From positions 276,527-340,526 of the forward strand of contig NZ_BMUF01000011.1 in the NCBI RefSeq assembly GCF_014650055.1: a stretch of 64,000 bases of DNA, given 5' to 3'. A model generated the notes under the pieces. It was not told where the DNA came from, did no database searches, and saw only the letters and a list, made by a program, of their open reading frames with translations. Source of the stretch: Streptomyces malachitofuscus (GTDB lineage: Bacteria; Actinomycetota; Actinomycetes; Streptomycetales; Streptomycetaceae). Positions 63,314 to 64,000 of the stretch are shown piece by piece (positions within the stretch are counted from its first letter, which is position 1; every line of letters begins with the position of its first letter). A program made the translations under genes and the position numbers.

Positions 63314-64000
63314 ATGCCCGCCAAGCACCACTCGTCATCACCCCCCGCGCCCGGTACCCCGGCGCCCGTGAAACGCGGCGCCGGGGCGGTCTCTCCCGGC
63401 CGCCGTACCGAGACCGGTCCCCCCTCGGCCCCCGTCGCGGCCCCCGCACCGCCCGCCGCCGGTCCACCGACCGCCGTGGGGCGCATCCCCGTGCTGGACG
63501 TCCGCCCGATGGTGCGGCAGGGGCGCCGGCCCGCGAAGGCCGTGACCGGTGAGACGTTCGAGATCTCGGCCACCGTGTTCCGGGAGGGGCACGACGCGGT
63601 GGCCGCCGATGTGGTGCTGCGGGACCCCGAGGGGCGCCGGGGGCCGTTCACGCCGATGCGGGAGCTGGCGCCGGGCACGGACAGGTGGGGGGCGACCGTC
63701 ACCGCCGGGGGGCCGGGACTGTGGACGTACACCGTCGAGGCGTGGGGCGATCCGGTCACCACCTGGCGGCACCACGCGCAGATCAAGATTCCGGCGGGCA
63801 TGGACACCGAGGTGGTGCTGGAGGAGGGCGCCCGGCTGTACGAGCGGGCGGCGGCCTCGGTGCCCGACGCGGAGCCGAGAAGCGTGCTGCTCGCGGCCGT
63901 GGACGCGCTGCGGGACGAGAACCGTCCGGCGGCGTCGCGGCTGGCGGCGGCGTTGACGCCGGAGGTGGACGCGGTGCTGGCCCGGCATCCGCTGCGGGAG
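63314..64000 (+). CDS. glgE: Alpha-1,4-glucan:maltose-1-phosphate maltosyltransferase GlgE (N-terminal 229 residues)
   Basis: GlgE transfers maltose from maltose-1-phosphate to alpha-glucan. The visible part has a Pro/Ala-rich, probably disordered lead (1-55) and then the DUF3416 N-terminal domain: GRIPVLDVRPMVRQGRRPAKAVTGETFEISATVFREGHDAV, with GLWTYTVEAWGDPVTTWRHHAQIKI and the helical DTEVVLEEGARLYERAAA. The GH13 catalytic part is beyond the right edge. ATG 63314 follows ACAGGAGCGGTC. In Streptomyces the next genes are usually treS, pep2 and glgB, which would complete the pathway. Confidence 0.93.
   Translation, partial: MPAKHHSSSPPAPGTPAPVKRGAGAVSPGRRTETGPPSAPVAAPAPPAAGPPTAVGRIPVLDVRPMVRQGRRPAKAVTGETFEISATVFREGHDAVAADVVLRDPEGRRGPFTPMRELAPGTDRWGATVTAGGPGLWTYTVEAWGDPVTTWRHHAQIKIPAGMDTEVVLEEGARLYERAAASVPDAEPRSVLLAAVDALRDENRPAASRLAAALTPEVDAVLARHPLRE

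Overview
The window is GC-rich (roughly 70 percent or more), densely coded chromosomal DNA of a Streptomyces-type actinomycete. Evidence for this includes frequent GTG starts, leader and Tat-type signals typical of the group, actinobacterial families (SseB paralogues, EF-hand mini-protein, GlgE, a BldG/RsbW-like ATPase), and several copies of a dispersed GC-rich intergenic repeat. The gene order is mostly housekeeping. No phage, integrase, transposase, CRISPR array, rRNA or tRNA was seen.

Layout. 1-4.5 kb: start of ligA, a MetE-like protein, an SDR, a LOG-type Rossmann protein coupled to a methyltransferase, and a DUF427 protein. 4.5-12.4 kb: a hydrolase, mnmA, a Tat-dependent amidase, an operon of four unknown proteins that may be linked to type VII secretion, and iscS. 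12.4-16.3 kb: a FabR-like TetR regulator with a repeat-rich operator region, a thioesterase-like protein, a membrane esterase and a TRIC channel. 16.4-22.4 kb: a complete oligopeptide ABC importer (oppABCDF-like). 22.8-25.2 kb: two SseB paralogues and a P-loop ATPase. 25.4-30.2 kb: a tandem glycine riboswitch followed by gcvT-gcvH-glyA and sdaA. 30.2-34.7 kb: a GH25 muramidase, an EF-hand protein, a divergent MerR/GNAT pair, an anti-sigma-type ATPase and an enoyl-CoA hydratase. 34.7-39.8 kb: two L,D-transpeptidase lipoproteins and glgX. 39.8-43.4 kb: a NarL-type two-component system with an ABC-2 exporter. 43.6-50.9 kb: four head-to-tail half-size ABC exporters forming two heterodimers. 50.9-55.8 kb: an OmpR-type system with a GerMN-like lipoprotein, then an SGNH lipoprotein with an acyltransferase. 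56.1-64 kb: an M4 metalloprotease, a DUF1990 protein, glgP, a subtilisin and the start of glgE.

How the genes work together. The riboswitch operon turns excess glycine into methylene-THF, serine and then pyruvate; gcvP and lpd are not here. glgX, glgP and glgE belong to glycogen and GlgE-pathway alpha-glucan turnover. IscS supplies sulfur to MnmA. Amidase, GH25, the two Ldt enzymes and the SGNH/acyltransferase pair act on the cell envelope.

Most unusual features. (1) A 41/42-bp repeat module occurs at five sites, always in the same orientation. One copy sits in frame inside an ABC exporter gene, one lies in the gcvT leader just after the riboswitch, and one intergenic copy of the host repeat is a precise empty site; a related 35-bp element sits in glgP. 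(2) In one ABC exporter heterodimer the two subunits have lost complementary nucleotide-binding motifs, which leaves one composite ATP site. (3) There is an uncharacterised four-gene operon between iscS and mnmA. (4) A 62-bp tandem repeat lies beside a repeat copy.
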